A stretch of 64,000 bases of DNA from Microbacterium dextranolyticum (GCF_016907295.1 NZ_JAFBBR010000001.1:124001-188000), one strand, 5' to 3'; positions 44,416-53,819 are shown, counted from the first letter of the stretch. The notes: generated by a model from the letters alone, not told the origin. Program-made: numbers and translations.

Positions 44416-46371
44416 GTGGCGAAGCCTCCGCAGGAGCCCAGGGTTGCTGAGGTCGCCGGGCTCGTCCACGCGATCGCGCCGGAGATCCCGGTGGAGCGCC
44501 TTGTTGAGATCGTGGCTGAAGTCGCACCCGTGCCGCTCACCCAACGGCGTCTCGAACTCGCACTCCTCAAACAACCTGGAGTCCTCGAAGGGCGACACCG
44601 GAACGTACCGGTGACGGTGCAGGATCTGGCCCACGCTCTCGTGAACGAGGGTGCCGGGCGGGTCGTCTTGCCTACATGCGATTCCTGTGGACGTGCCGTT
44701 CGGATGCCTCACAAGACGCAGACCGGCGGTCGCCACTGCTCGCGCTGTGAACGGAATGCCCGATCGGTCGCGTGTGCCAGATGCGGACGAGTTCAGCCCG
44801 TGCAGCGCACCGTCGATGGGCAACGGTTCTGCCGGGACTGCTGGCGAGCCGATCCGCGGTCGTTCGGCGACTGCTCGCGATGCGGGCAGAACGCCACGAT
44901 TATCGTCCGTCGCCCCGCGCTCGTCTGTCTCGCGTGCTACACCGCGCCGGTCAAGATGTGCGAGCTCTGCGGGGAGCCGGGCCGCGTAGCGACGCACCTG
45001 GACGGCCGACGGGTCTGCGCCCGCTGCTACTACGCGATGCGACGCCCCCAGCCGTGCCCGGAGTGCGGGCGGAAGGTGTTCCTCACTGGCTTCATGAATG
45101 GGCACAAGGTCTGCGCCGAGTGCGCAGGAGCTCCCGTGACGATGGCATGCCCGGGATGCGGGACGATCGAAGAGGTGCGCAAGCACCGGCTATGCGTAGA
45201 GTGCCGGCGACCTATCGCCATCCAGCAACTGCTTGCTGACGACAGCGGAGAGATCCGCCCCGAGCTGCACCCGCTCGCGGAGTATCTGGTGACGCACCAC
45301 GGCAGTGCGATCTCCCTCGAGCGGTGGCTGTACAAGAGCCGCTGTGCGGTCGTCCTCCGTGAGCTCGCCGATGGCACGCTGCCCCTCACCGCGGACGCGA
45401 TCATGACCAGAGCGCACGCCGGCCAGTCCGTGGCATTCCTGCTCTCGCTCCTCATCCGCTCAGGCGTGCTGCCCGATTTCGACATCCAAGCGGCGAGGTT
45501 CGAGCACTGGTTCCAACGGTGGCTTCCGACCGTCCCCCATCCCGAGGACCGGCTCCTCCTACGGCGGTACTGCACCTGGGAGCTGCTGCCGTCGGGCAGA
45601 TCACTCAGGGGCAGACCAGCTACGGCCGTCCGATCCGGCTCCACCTATCAGAAGGTGCGTGCGGCGCTGAAGCGGTGCGCGGCCCTCCTGCAGCAGATCC
45701 GCGCGAGCGGCGAAACGCTGACGACATACCCGCAGCGATCTCTCGACGGCTTCCTCACCGGTTCGCCCTCACAACGGGATGCCCTCGCGCCGTTCACCCG
45801 GTGGCTGCGACGGCACCGCCTGAGCCGCCTCCGGGTCGAGTTCCGCAGCCATCGCCTCGAAGGGCGCGACTACGCCGCCGACCATCGGTGGACGATGGCA
45901 CGCGCGTTCATCACGCGAGACGACATGGATCCCGTGACGCGAGTCAGCGGATTGCTCGTCCTGTTCTACGGGCTCCACCTGACCCGCATCGCAGCGATCA
46001 CCCGCGCACAAGTCGATACGACCGCGCGCCCCATGACGCTGACGGTCGGAACTGAACCGATCGAGCTGCCCGAAGTCCTCGCCGAAGCAATGGTCCAGCT
46101 GCTCGACGGCAACCGCTCCGACACTTGGCTCTTCCCGGGCAGGAACCCGGGCCGACCGATCACCCCCGGGCCGCTCAGCCGTCGACTCCGTCAAGAAGGA
46201 CTCCTCGCCGGCAGCGCTCGTGTCACCGCGCTGATGGACCTCACCCGACAACTGCATCCTCGAATCGTGTCCGACCTGCTCGGCATCACGGCGTCATCAG
46301 CTGCCGCCTGGGCACGCCTCTCCGGGGGCGAATGGTCCGACTATCCCGCGCTGCGCTCAACCTCGACCTGA
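44416..46371 (+). CDS. Zinc-ribbon protein with tyrosine-recombinase-like C-terminus
   Basis: The 651-residue protein starts at GTG. Residues about 85-270 carry six or more CxxC zinc ribbons in series (CDSCGRAV, CSRCERN, CARCGRV, CSRCGQN, CELCGEPG, CPECGRK, CPGCGT). The C-terminal about 250 residues resemble a phage-integrase catalytic domain (GLHLTRIAAITRAQVD, DTWLFPGRNPGRPITPGPLSRRLR). The HxLRH box is not recognisable, so catalysis is doubtful. The trio recombinase, HTH and zinc-ribbon recombinase-like protein appears to be a recombination cassette of actinobacterial mobile DNA; that grouping is inference. Confidence 0.7.
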   Translation: MAKPPQEPRVAEVAGLVHAIAPEIPVERLVEIVAEVAPVPLTQRRLELALLKQPGVLEGRHRNVPVTVQDLAHALVNEGAGRVVLPTCDSCGRAVRMPHKTQTGGRHCSRCERNARSVACARCGRVQPVQRTVDGQRFCRDCWRADPRSFGDCSRCGQNATIIVRRPALVCLACYTAPVKMCELCGEPGRVATHLDGRRVCARCYYAMRRPQPCPECGRKVFLTGFMNGHKVCAECAGAPVTMACPGCGTIEEVRKHRLCVECRRPIAIQQLLADDSGEIRPELHPLAEYLVTHHGSAISLERWLYKSRCAVVLRELADGTLPLTADAIMTRAHAGQSVAFLLSLLIRSGVLPDFDIQAARFEHWFQRWLPTVPHPEDRLLLRRYCTWELLPSGRSLRGRPATAVRSGSTYQKVRAALKRCAALLQQIRASGETLTTYPQRSLDGFLTGSPSQRDALAPFTRWLRRHRLSRLRVEFRSHRLEGRDYAADHRWTMARAFITRDDMDPVTRVSGLLVLFYGLHLTRIAAITRAQVDTTARPMTLTVGTEPIELPEVLAEAMVQLLDGNRSDTWLFPGRNPGRPITPGPLSRRLRQEGLLAGSARVTALMDLTRQLHPRIVSDLLGITASSAAAWARLSGGEWSDYPALRSTST

Positions 46372-46445
46372 GCACCAATGGCCTCCCGCTACGCTTGCGC
46401 CTCCAGTGGGACTGCCTGAATTATCGGACAGACCCCCGGGCTTGG

Positions 46446-46835
46446 CTACAGATAGCGGCAGACCTGATCCGAGCTGCACGTGTCGGGCTCGACGTGCTCG
46501 GCCTGGTCGCGGAGCCCGGCGAGGGTGTCGCGCAGGTCGTGGAGCTGCCTGAGCTGCTGGTCGATATCGGTGAGGCGTGCGTCGAGGAGGTCGCGGACGT
46601 GGCTGCAGGGCGCTTGGCCGTGGTCGCGGATGTGGAGGATCTGCTGGATCTGGGCGAGGGTGAGTCCAGCGGCTTGGCCGCGGTGGATGAAGTCGATTCG
46701 GGCGATGGTCTCGGCGGTGTAGTTGCGGTAGCCGCTGGGCGTGCGCCCGGCCGGCGGCAGGAGCCCCTGGTCCTCGTAGAACCGCAACGTCTTCGCCGTG
46801 GTGCCGGCCGCGTCGGCGAGCTCTCCGATCCGCAT
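46446..46835 (-). CDS. merR: MerR-family regulator, mercury type
   Basis: The 129-residue regulator has the N-terminal winged helix MRIGELADAAGTTAKTLRFYEDQGLLPPAGRTPSGYRNY, the dimerisation helix and the metal-ligand cysteines APCSHV and DTCSSDQVC. That three-cysteine layout fits Hg(II)-sensing MerR. It is divergent from merA, with the dyad operator in the 115-bp spacer. MerR holds the promoter repressed and activates it by DNA distortion when mercury binds. Confidence 0.85.
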   Translation of the reverse strand: MRIGELADAAGTTAKTLRFYEDQGLLPPAGRTPSGYRNYTAETIARIDFIHRGQAAGLTLAQIQQILHIRDHGQAPCSHVRDLLDARLTDIDQQLRQLHDLRDTLAGLRDQAEHVEPDTCSSDQVCRYL

Positions 46836-46873
46836 TCCCCGCCCCCCCTTTTCGCTGGTCGCAAATTTCGTGC

Positions 46874-46905
46874 TTGACCTTCCCCTGTGGTGGAAGGTTC
46901 ATGAT
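46874..46905 (+). promoter_or_regulatory. mer operator–promoter
   Basis: ACCTTCC (46877-46883) and GGAAGGT (46892-46898) are perfect 7-bp arms with an 8-bp spacer. They sit between TTGACC (46874-46879) and a CATGAT-like -10 about 19-20 bp later, the over-long spacing typical of MerR-activated promoters. Confidence 0.8.
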
Positions 46906-46950
46906 GAGTGTATCAGCGGGATGTTCCAAGATGTCCAGGGAGGAATAAGG

Positions 46951-48375
46951 ATGCCATCGAGGTTTGATCTGGCCGTGATTGGGTCGGGTGGCGCGGCATT
47001 CGCCGCGGCGATCCGCGCCACCACACTGGGAAAGTCGGTGGTGATGATCGAGCGCGGCACGTTGGGCGGCACGTGCGTGAACACGGGGTGCGTTCCGTCC
47101 AAGGCGCTGCTCGCGGCCGCCGAGGCCCGCCACGTGGCCGCGGATGCGGGCTCCCGGTTCCCGGGGATCGCCGCCACCGCTGGCCCGGTAGACATGCACG
47201 GGCTGGTGGGTGGCAAGCAGGACCTGGTCGAGGCGATGCGGAGTGAGAAGTACATCGACGTGGCAGAAGCCTACGGCTGGCCGGTCCGCCAGGGCGAGGC
47301 GGCGTTCGCCGGCACGCCGGATGCGTCGGTCCTCGAGGTCACCGCCGCGGACGGCACCGTCGAAACCATCGAGGCCGCCCACTACCTCATCGCCACAGGC
47401 TCCCGCCCGTGGGCTCCTGCCATCGAGGGGCTGGACGGCGTCGACTTTCTCACCTCGACGTCGGCGATGGAGCTGTCCGAGGTGCCTGACTCGCTGCTGG
47501 TGCTCGGCGGGGGCTATGTGGCGCTGGAGATGGCACAGTTGTTCGCCCGGCTCGGCTCGAAGGTGACTCTGCTGGTGAGGTCCCGGCTGGCGTCGAAGGA
47601 GGAGCCGGAAGTCTCCAAGGCGTTGCAGGAAATCTTCGCCGACGAGGGCATCCGAGTGGTCCGCCGCGCCATCCCCACCCGCGTCACCCGCGACCCGGGC
47701 ACCGGCCAGATCGTCGCCGCGGCCGAGGTCTCGGGCGGCGTGCAGGAGTTCCGTGCCGACGAGATCCTCGTCGCGCTCGGCCGCGCCCCGGTCACCGACG
47801 GGCTCAACCTCGAGACCGTGCAAGTGAAGACCGGCGCGGCCGGAGAGGTCGTGGTCACCGACCAGTTGCAGTCCTCCAACCCTCGCGTCTGGGCGGCTGG
47901 GGATGTCACCGGGCACCCCGAGTTCGTCTACGTCGCAGCCCGGCACGGCACGTTGGTCGCCGAGAACGCCTTCACTGACGCCAGCACGTCGGTCGACTAC
48001 ACGCGGATGCCGCGGGTCACATTCACGAGCCCTGCCGTCGGCGCGGTCGGGATGACCGAGAAGGAGGTCATCGCGGCCGGGATCCGCTGCGACTGCCGTG
48101 TCCTGCCACTGGAGTACGTGCCCCGCGCGCTGGTGAACCGGGACACCCGCGGGTTCATCAAGATGGTCGCCAACGCGGACACCGGCGAGATCCTCGGCCT
48201 GACCGCGGTCGCCAAGGACGCCGGCGAACTCGCCGCCGCAGGTGTCCACATCCTCGGCAAGACCATCACCGAGGTCGCCGACGCGTGGGCCCCGTACCTG
48301 ACCACGGCCGAAGGCATCCGGATCGTAGCCAAGGCCTTCACCACCGATGTGTCGATGCTGTCCTGCTGCGCCTGA
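46951..48375 (+). CDS. merA: Mercuric reductase MerA, short form
   Basis: The 474-residue enzyme starts at ATG 46951 after GGGAGGAATAAGG. It is an FAD flavoprotein that reduces Hg(II) to volatile Hg(0) with NADPH. FAD-binding is AVIGSGGAAFAA, the redox disulfide is GGTCVNTGCVPSK (Cys42/Cys47), the NADPH site is LLVLGGGYVALEMAQ, and the C-terminal mercury-handling pair is LSCCA. The N-terminal MerP-like heavy-metal domain is absent. It heads the mer operon. Confidence 0.94.
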   Translation: MPSRFDLAVIGSGGAAFAAAIRATTLGKSVVMIERGTLGGTCVNTGCVPSKALLAAAEARHVAADAGSRFPGIAATAGPVDMHGLVGGKQDLVEAMRSEKYIDVAEAYGWPVRQGEAAFAGTPDASVLEVTAADGTVETIEAAHYLIATGSRPWAPAIEGLDGVDFLTSTSAMELSEVPDSLLVLGGGYVALEMAQLFARLGSKVTLLVRSRLASKEEPEVSKALQEIFADEGIRVVRRAIPTRVTRDPGTGQIVAAAEVSGGVQEFRADEILVALGRAPVTDGLNLETVQVKTGAAGEVVVTDQLQSSNPRVWAAGDVTGHPEFVYVAARHGTLVAENAFTDASTSVDYTRMPRVTFTSPAVGAVGMTEKEVIAAGIRCDCRVLPLEYVPRALVNRDTRGFIKMVANADTGEILGLTAVAKDAGELAAAGVHILGKTITEVADAWAPYLTTAEGIRIVAKAFTTDVSMLSCCA

Positions 48376-48377
48376 CC

Positions 48378-48782
48378 GCGCGCCAGACAGCGGATCCACC
48401 CCATCAGAAACTGGAGCCTCGCCCGCTCCTCGATCGGCCCGCCCGGGTCGAATCGATCTCCCCGGCCAGCGGCGACACGATCCGCGTCACCGTCGACTCG
48501 ACCGCCGGTGTCACTAGCGTGGAACCGGCGACCGCGGTGGTGTCCTTGGTCAGCCCCGAGGCCATGCACTCGATTCGCTCCTCGTTCTGCAACCAGGTCC
48601 ACTACTTCGCTTCCCGCGAGGACGCCGCCGGATGGCTCACGGAACACCCGATGGCCCAAATCCTCACGGTCGCCGATGCCTTCGAGGTTGGCAGCACCCT
48701 GATCACCGAGATGCTCGAGCGCCCCCGGACCGGTGCCGACGAACTGTCTGGAAGCTGCTGCGGTCCCGAGACCTGCTGCTGA
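48378..48782 (+). pseudogene. merB: Organomercurial lyase MerB, N-terminal half missing
   Basis: Homology begins at PLLDRPARVESISPASGDT, which corresponds to the region just after the catalytic Cys96 and Asp99 of MerB. It continues through VVSLVSPEAMHSIRSSFCNQVHYFAS with the equivalent of Cys159, and WLTEHPMAQILTVADAFEVG. The N-terminal domain and two of the three catalytic residues are gone, replaced by the merA end, so C–Hg cleavage is not expected. A Cys-rich tail, GSCCGPETCC, is present. No good start codon is seen. Confidence 0.8.
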
Positions 48783-48810
48783 GACGGCACCACGAGAGGA
48801 CAGAACACCA

Positions 48811-49131
48811 ATGCCTCCCAACCAGGACGACCAGCGAGGCGGCCGTGGCCTGCTCCTTGGGGCCGTCGCCGCACTGCTCGTGGTCGGCTGCTGCGCCCTC
48901 CTTCCACTTCTCGTCGTCGGAGGCACGATCACAGGGATCGGCACCCTCCTCCGCAACCCGTGGGTGATCACGGGCGGTGCCGCACTCCTGATCCTCGCGG
49001 TGGTTGCAAGCATCGTGATGACAGCGCGTGCCAGGCGACACCGCCGCGAAAACGACCCCGACTGCTGCCCGCCCCTTCTCCCGACCATAACGAAGACAGA
49101 CCCGAGGCGAAGGGAAACCGGAACCAAATGA
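48811..49131 (+). CDS. MerF/MerT-like mercury membrane transporter candidate
   Basis: The 106-residue protein follows a GAGAGGA site. It has two membrane helices: LLLGAVAALLVVGCCALLPLLVVG with a Cys-Cys pair, and WVITGGAALLILAVVASIVM. A basic segment then leads to a second Cys-Cys pair in DPDCCPP. Two helices with CC in helix 1 and CC in the cytoplasmic tail is the layout of MerF, which brings Hg(II) inside for MerA. Sequence identity is low, so the name is an inference from architecture and operon position. Confidence 0.6.
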   Translation: MPPNQDDQRGGRGLLLGAVAALLVVGCCALLPLLVVGGTITGIGTLLRNPWVITGGAALLILAVVASIVMTARARRHRRENDPDCCPPLLPTITKTDPRRRETGTK

Positions 49132-49285
49132 TCATGGCCATTAGACCCCGGCATACGGCCCGCCCGATAGGCCCCTAGCCAGCAGGCAAGTCGCCGATCA
49201 ACGCGCGCGAACTCTGATGTGAAATCTAAAGGTCATCCGCATGGTCCCGGATCAAGCCGTCACGCGGCGGCGACGTCCTGCGCGG

Positions 49286-51199
49286 TCACGTGCTTGCCTT
49301 CCGCGTCGACGCGGCGCGCAGGCCGTTGAGGATCACGATCACCTCGGCGATCTCGTGCACCAGCACCACCGCCGCAAGCCCCAGGACGCCAAAGAGGGCG
49401 AGCGGGAGCAGGGCGGTGATGATCAGCAGCGACAGGATGATGTTCTGGTTGATGATGTGCCGCCCCCGACGGGCATGGGCGAACGCGCGCGGGAGAAGCC
49501 GCAGATCGTGACCGGTGAAGGCCACGTCGGCCGACTCGATCGCGGCGTCGGAGCCCGTCGCGCCCATCGCGATCCCGATGTCCGCGGCGGCCAGCGCAGG
49601 GGCGTCGTTGATGCCGTCGCCGATCATCGCGACCGGCCCCTTCGCACCGAGCTCTGCGATCGCGGCGGCCTTGTCTTCGGGGCGCAGCTCGGCGCGGACG
49701 TCATCGATCCCTGCATGCGCAGCGAGGGCGCGGGCGGTGCGGGCGTTGTCGCCGGTGAGCATGGTCACCCCGATGCCCTGGGTCGCGAGGGTGCGGACCA
49801 CTTCAGGGACCTCGGGGCGCAGCTCGTCGCGGACGCCGATCGCGGCGACCGGGACGCCGCCGCGGTGGACGATCACGACTGTCATGCCCTGCTCCTCCAG
49901 CCCCGCGACCCGGTCGCCGAGGGTCCCGGCGTCGAGCCAGCGCGGGCTGCCGACGGTGATCCGCGCGCCGGCGAGCTCGCCCTCGATGCCGTGCCCGGCC
50001 TGCTCGGTCACGCCCTCCGCCGCAGGGGCATCCGGCGCTGCGGCGGTGATCGCGGCGGCGAGGGGGTGGGTGCTGTGCTGCTCCAGAGCGGCCGCCCACG
50101 CCAGCGCCTCCGCCTCGCTCACACCGTCCACGGTGAGGACGGCGGTGACGGCGGGCTCGTTGCGGGTGAGGGTGCCGGTCTTGTCGACGGCGACGTGGCG
50201 GATCACGCCGAACCGCTCGAACGCGGCACCGGACTTGATGATCACGCCGAACTTGCTCGCCGAGCCGATCGCCGCGACCACGGTCAGCGGCACGGAGATC
50301 GCCAGTGCGCAGGGCGATGCCGCGACCAGCACGACCAGGGCGCGGGTGATCCACAGCTCCGGGTCGCCGAGCAGCGAGCCGATGATCGCGACCAGGGCGG
50401 CGAGGATCAGCACGCCCGGGACGAGAGGTCGGGCGATGCGGTCGGCGAGGCGGGCGCGGTCGCCCTTCTCCGCCTGAGCCTTCTCCACGAGGTCGACGAT
50501 CGTGGTCAGTGAGTTGTCGGTGCCTGCCGCGGTCGTTTCGACCTCCAGTGCCCCGGCGGTGTTGATTGCGCCGGCGGAGACGGCATCGCCGGGTTCGACC
50601 TCGACCGGGATCGACTCCCCGGTGATCGCGGACGTGTCCAGGCTGGAACGTCCCGTGCGGACGACGCCGTCGGTCGCGATCCGCTCACCCGGCCGCACCA
50701 ACATCAGCTGCCCGACAGCCAGATCCTTCGCGGCGACCTCGACCGAGACGCCGTCGCGGCGGATGGTGGCGGTCTCCGGGACGAGCTTGAGCAGTGCCCG
50801 CAGCCCGCCGCGGGCACGGTCCATCGCCTTGTCCTCCAGCGCCTCGGCGATCGAGTACAGGAATGCCAGCGCTGCGGCCTCCTCGACGTAGCCGAGGATC
50901 ACCGCGCCGACCGCGCTGATGGTCATCAGCAGCCCGATGCCGAGCTTGCCCTTGAAGAGGTTCCGGATCGCGCCCGGCGTGAACGTCGACGCGCCCAGCA
51001 GCAGGCCGATCCAGAACAGCACCAGCGCAGGGATCTCCATCCCGGACCACTCCAGCGCCAGACCGGTGAGGAACGCCACACCGGAGAAGACCGGGACCAT
51101 GATCCCGCGGTCCCGCCACCAGGGGCGCTCCGCCTCCTCGGCCTCTTCGCCGACTGCGGTCTCAGGCTCGTCGTGCTCGCAGCCGCACGCCGCGCTCAC
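49286..51199 (-). CDS. cadA: Heavy-metal P1B-type ATPase (Cd/Pb/Zn exporter)
   Basis: The 637-residue protein starts at GTG with a GTGA overlap to the ArsR stop. It begins with a short metal-binding head (ACGCEHDEPE) instead of a full HMA domain. The intramembrane motif is ASPCALAIS (SPC), the phosphorylation site DKTGTLT (Asp339), the actuator TGESIP and the hinge GDGINDAPAL. These fit divalent-metal efflux ATPases. The C-terminal residues differ from related proteins, and a different frame there reads VDAEGKHVTAQDV, so a small frameshift near the end is possible. Confidence 0.88.
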   Translation of the reverse strand: MSAACGCEHDEPETAVGEEAEEAERPWWRDRGIMVPVFSGVAFLTGLALEWSGMEIPALVLFWIGLLLGASTFTPGAIRNLFKGKLGIGLLMTISAVGAVILGYVEEAAALAFLYSIAEALEDKAMDRARGGLRALLKLVPETATIRRDGVSVEVAAKDLAVGQLMLVRPGERIATDGVVRTGRSSLDTSAITGESIPVEVEPGDAVSAGAINTAGALEVETTAAGTDNSLTTIVDLVEKAQAEKGDRARLADRIARPLVPGVLILAALVAIIGSLLGDPELWITRALVVLVAASPCALAISVPLTVVAAIGSASKFGVIIKSGAAFERFGVIRHVAVDKTGTLTRNEPAVTAVLTVDGVSEAEALAWAAALEQHSTHPLAAAITAAAPDAPAAEGVTEQAGHGIEGELAGARITVGSPRWLDAGTLGDRVAGLEEQGMTVVIVHRGGVPVAAIGVRDELRPEVPEVVRTLATQGIGVTMLTGDNARTARALAAHAGIDDVRAELRPEDKAAAIAELGAKGPVAMIGDGINDAPALAAADIGIAMGATGSDAAIESADVAFTGHDLRLLPRAFAHARRGRHIINQNIILSLLIITALLPLALFGVLGLAAVVLVHEIAEVIVILNGLRAASTRKAST

Positions 51200-51555
51200 G
51201 CGCCCGCTCCCGTCCCGCAGCAGCCCGGCACCGTGCACGAAGCGTCCATGCAGGGCGCGTGCTCGTCCACCGCGAGCGTCACGTCCACCAGCGCGGTCAG
51301 CGCCGCCGCGAGGTGCGGGTCCGCGATCTCGTAGCGCGTCTGCCGCCCTTCCGGCTCGGCGACCACGATGCCGCAGTCGCGCAGGCAGGTCAGGTGGTTC
51401 GAGACGTTCGAGCGGGTCAGCTCCAGCTCACGCGAGAGCACCGCCGGGTAGCTGGGGCCGTCGAGCAGGGTCATCAGTATCCGGGAGCGCGTCGGGTCCG
51501 CCATGGCCCGGCCGAGCCGGTTCATGACGTCGAGACGTGGAGCAATGGTCAGCAT
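51196..51555 (-). CDS. cmtR: ArsR/SmtB repressor, CmtR-like (Cd/Pb sensing)
   Basis: The 119-residue protein starts MLTIAPRLDVMNRLGRAMADPTRS. The winged helix SNVSNHLTCLRDCGIV contains the Cys-x3-Cys pair of mycobacterial CmtR, and further cysteines lie in the tail (APCMDASCTVPGCC). CmtR represses a metal ATPase and releases DNA on binding Cd or Pb. The coupled P-type ATPase gene immediately downstream fits that role. Confidence 0.88.
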   Translation of the reverse strand: MLTIAPRLDVMNRLGRAMADPTRSRILMTLLDGPSYPAVLSRELELTRSNVSNHLTCLRDCGIVVAEPEGRQTRYEIADPHLAAALTALVDVTLAVDEHAPCMDASCTVPGCCGTGAGA

Positions 51556-51581
51556 GCACTGATCATACAGTGTTGACTGAA

Positions 51582-52124
51582 CTAATCCCAGGATGAATAG
51601 TGCACCCTGCGACATTCGGCCCTACCAGTAACCCCGCGGGCGCGCAGCAGCAGCCCGGCGTTTTCGAGCGCGCCGAGGACGCGGACGATGCTGGTGGTGT
51701 TGCAGGACACCACCCGGGTCAGGTCCCGGCCGAGCGCGGTGGCGTAGTTGGCCTGGGCGACGAAGGAGTGCCCGGTGGTCGAGTGCGCTTCCCCGCCCTG
51801 CACGATCACCTTTACTCCCGCCGCCTGGTAGCGGGGCAGGTTTCCGGCGGCGACGTGCTTGGGGGTCGTATCGACGATCACGTCGCTCTGCGCGAGGAGA
51901 TCGTCGAGGGTTCCCTCGGGGCGGATGCCGGTGTCCACCATGCCGCTGTGCGCGTCGGGGGTGGCGGCGAATACGGGCAGCCGCGGGACGGCGGATTGTA
52001 TTCGCCAGTCGGTGACGATGTCCGCGACGCCCACCAGGTGCATGTCGGGTTGGGCGTGGACGGCGTCGGCGACCCTCTTGCCGATCACTCCGTACCCGTT
52101 GACGCCGACTCTGATCCTGTCCAT
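51582..52124 (-). pseudogene. Type II (archaeal-like) glyceraldehyde-3-phosphate dehydrogenase, C-terminus lost
   Basis: The remaining 180 residues match the NAD-binding half of type II GAPDH: MDRIRVGVNGYGVIGKRVAD, VDTTPKHVAAGNLPRYQAAG and VVSCNTTSIVRVLGAL with the catalytic Cys. The protein should be about 340 residues; here it ends soon after the active site in an unrelated tail (GRAECRRVHYSSWD). The start has a GAAAGGAG site. The lost half points to a rearrangement that placed the ArsR/ATPase pair next to the copper block. Confidence 0.8.
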
Positions 52125-52163
52125 CTTCGTCTCCTTTCGTGGTGTTCTTGAGCCGTGCGCGGG

Positions 52164-53819
52164 TCAGGGGCGGGGTCGGCGGCGCCGCAGCGTCCACAGC
52201 AGATAGCTGCCGAGGGCGCCGATCGTGCCGGTCCCGGCGCCGATCAGGACGCCTTCCCGGGAGCGCCATTTCGTGTTCCCGCCGACGAGGGTGCCGATCC
52301 CGCTGATCAGCGCGGCGGCGATCATTCCCGCGACGACACGGTTGCCGACGCGTTCGGCGCGCCCGACGAGAGGTTCCAGCTCCGTCGCGCGCAGGTGCAC
52401 CTCGAACCCGCCGTCTTCGAGGAGATGCCGGAGCCGGCTCAGGGTGGCGGGCAGCTCGGTGAGCAGTGCCCCGGTGTCGGCTCCCGCGCGCGCCCATCGC
52501 CGGGCCAGAGCCGGCAGGGACAGCTGGGCGCGGGTGAGCTGCTCAGCGTAGGGCTGCAGGGCGTCGAGCATCTGGAAGTCCGGATCCAGCCGCGCCGCGG
52601 TCCCTTCGGCCATCATCAGCACTTTGAACAGCAGCGCCGTCTCCTGCGGAAGGTGCAGCTGGTGCTGCTGCAGGATGCCGAGCAGCTGCTGGAGCATGAT
52701 TGCGAGGCTGATCTCCGACAGCGAACGGCCCCGGTAGCGGGCCGTGAACGCGGTGATCGCCTGCCGCAGCCCTGCCCGGTCGACGACGTCGGCGGTCCGG
52801 GAGAGTTCTATCAGGGCGGTGGTGAGGGTGTCCGGGTCGTCGCGGGTGAAGGCGAGCACGATGCCGGCGAGGCCGTCCGTGGTCTGTTCGGTGAGCTCCC
52901 CGACCATCCCGAAGTCGATCAGCGCGAGCGCGCCGTCGGGCTGCACGAACATGTTCCCGGGATGGGGGTCGGCATGGAAGAACCGGTTGTCGAACACCAT
53001 CGTGAGCACGATGTCGGCACCCAGCCGCGCGAGTGCGACCCGGTCGATGCCGGCGGCGTCCAGGCCCTCCAGGTCGTCGATCCGCACCCCGCTCATCCGC
53101 TCCAGGGTCAGCACGCGCGAGGTCGTGGTCTCCCCGTGCACGCGGGGAATCCGCACCCGCGCCGCGTGGGCGAACTCCTGCGCGAACCGTTCGGCGTTGC
53201 GGGCCTCCTGCAGGTAGTCCAGCTCGGCACGCAGCGTGCGGGAGAACTCCTCCACCAGCCCGGGCAGGTCGTACTGCCGGATGGCATCCCAGCGCCGGTC
53301 GGCGCGGTCGGCGAGGTTGCGGAGAATGTCCAGGTCTTCATGCACCTGCGCGACCACGCCGGGCCGGCGCACCTTCACGACGACCTCGGTGCCGTCGTGA
53401 AGAGTTGCCGCGTACGCCTGCCCGATGGACGCCGCCGCCAGCGGCACCGGGTCGAACTGGGCGAACACGTGCTCTGGGTCGGCGCCGAGCTCTTCACGGA
53501 GCACGTCCCGAATGCCCTCCCACGGTGCCGCGGCGACGTCGTCCTGCAGTTTGGCGAACTCGGCGACCCATGCCGCGGGGAGCAGATCGTGCCGGGTGGA
53601 GAGGATCTGGCCCAGTTTCACGAACGTCGGCCCGAGCTCCTCCAACGCGACCCGCACATGCTCGGGGTTCGTGTAGGGGTCCTCCTGCCGGGCGTGTCCG
53701 AGGGCGCCGCGGTGGAACGGCACCAAGCCGCCCAGGCCCAGCACGCCGGCCAGGACGCCGAGTCCGTGCCGGCGCAGCACGGCCCCGATCTGCCGGTACC
53801 GGCTACTCCCCGCGCCCAT
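52164..53819 (-). CDS. ABC1/UbiB-family atypical kinase
   Basis: The 551-residue protein has the family motifs LGPTFVKLGQILSTRHDLLP (KxGQ), AAASIGQAYAA (Ala-rich loop), EVVVKVRRPG, FHADPHPGNMFV and ALIDFGMVGEL. Two hydrophobic helices lie at the C-terminus (about 500-545), as in UbiB/AarF. These ATP-binding proteins support isoprenoid-quinone or lipid handling in membranes. It is coupled to the small ATPase gene upstream and forms an operon with the gap remnant. Confidence 0.88.
   Translation of the reverse strand: MGAGSSRYRQIGAVLRRHGLGVLAGVLGLGGLVPFHRGALGHARQEDPYTNPEHVRVALEELGPTFVKLGQILSTRHDLLPAAWVAEFAKLQDDVAAAPWEGIRDVLREELGADPEHVFAQFDPVPLAAASIGQAYAATLHDGTEVVVKVRRPGVVAQVHEDLDILRNLADRADRRWDAIRQYDLPGLVEEFSRTLRAELDYLQEARNAERFAQEFAHAARVRIPRVHGETTTSRVLTLERMSGVRIDDLEGLDAAGIDRVALARLGADIVLTMVFDNRFFHADPHPGNMFVQPDGALALIDFGMVGELTEQTTDGLAGIVLAFTRDDPDTLTTALIELSRTADVVDRAGLRQAITAFTARYRGRSLSEISLAIMLQQLLGILQQHQLHLPQETALLFKVLMMAEGTAARLDPDFQMLDALQPYAEQLTRAQLSLPALARRWARAGADTGALLTELPATLSRLRHLLEDGGFEVHLRATELEPLVGRAERVGNRVVAGMIAAALISGIGTLVGGNTKWRSREGVLIGAGTGTIGALGSYLLWTLRRRRPRP

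Noticed and set aside
49260-49330. Frameshift at the C-terminus of the metal ATPase
   Set aside because: An alternative frame reads more naturally, but the difference affects only the last residues and cannot be decided without homologues.
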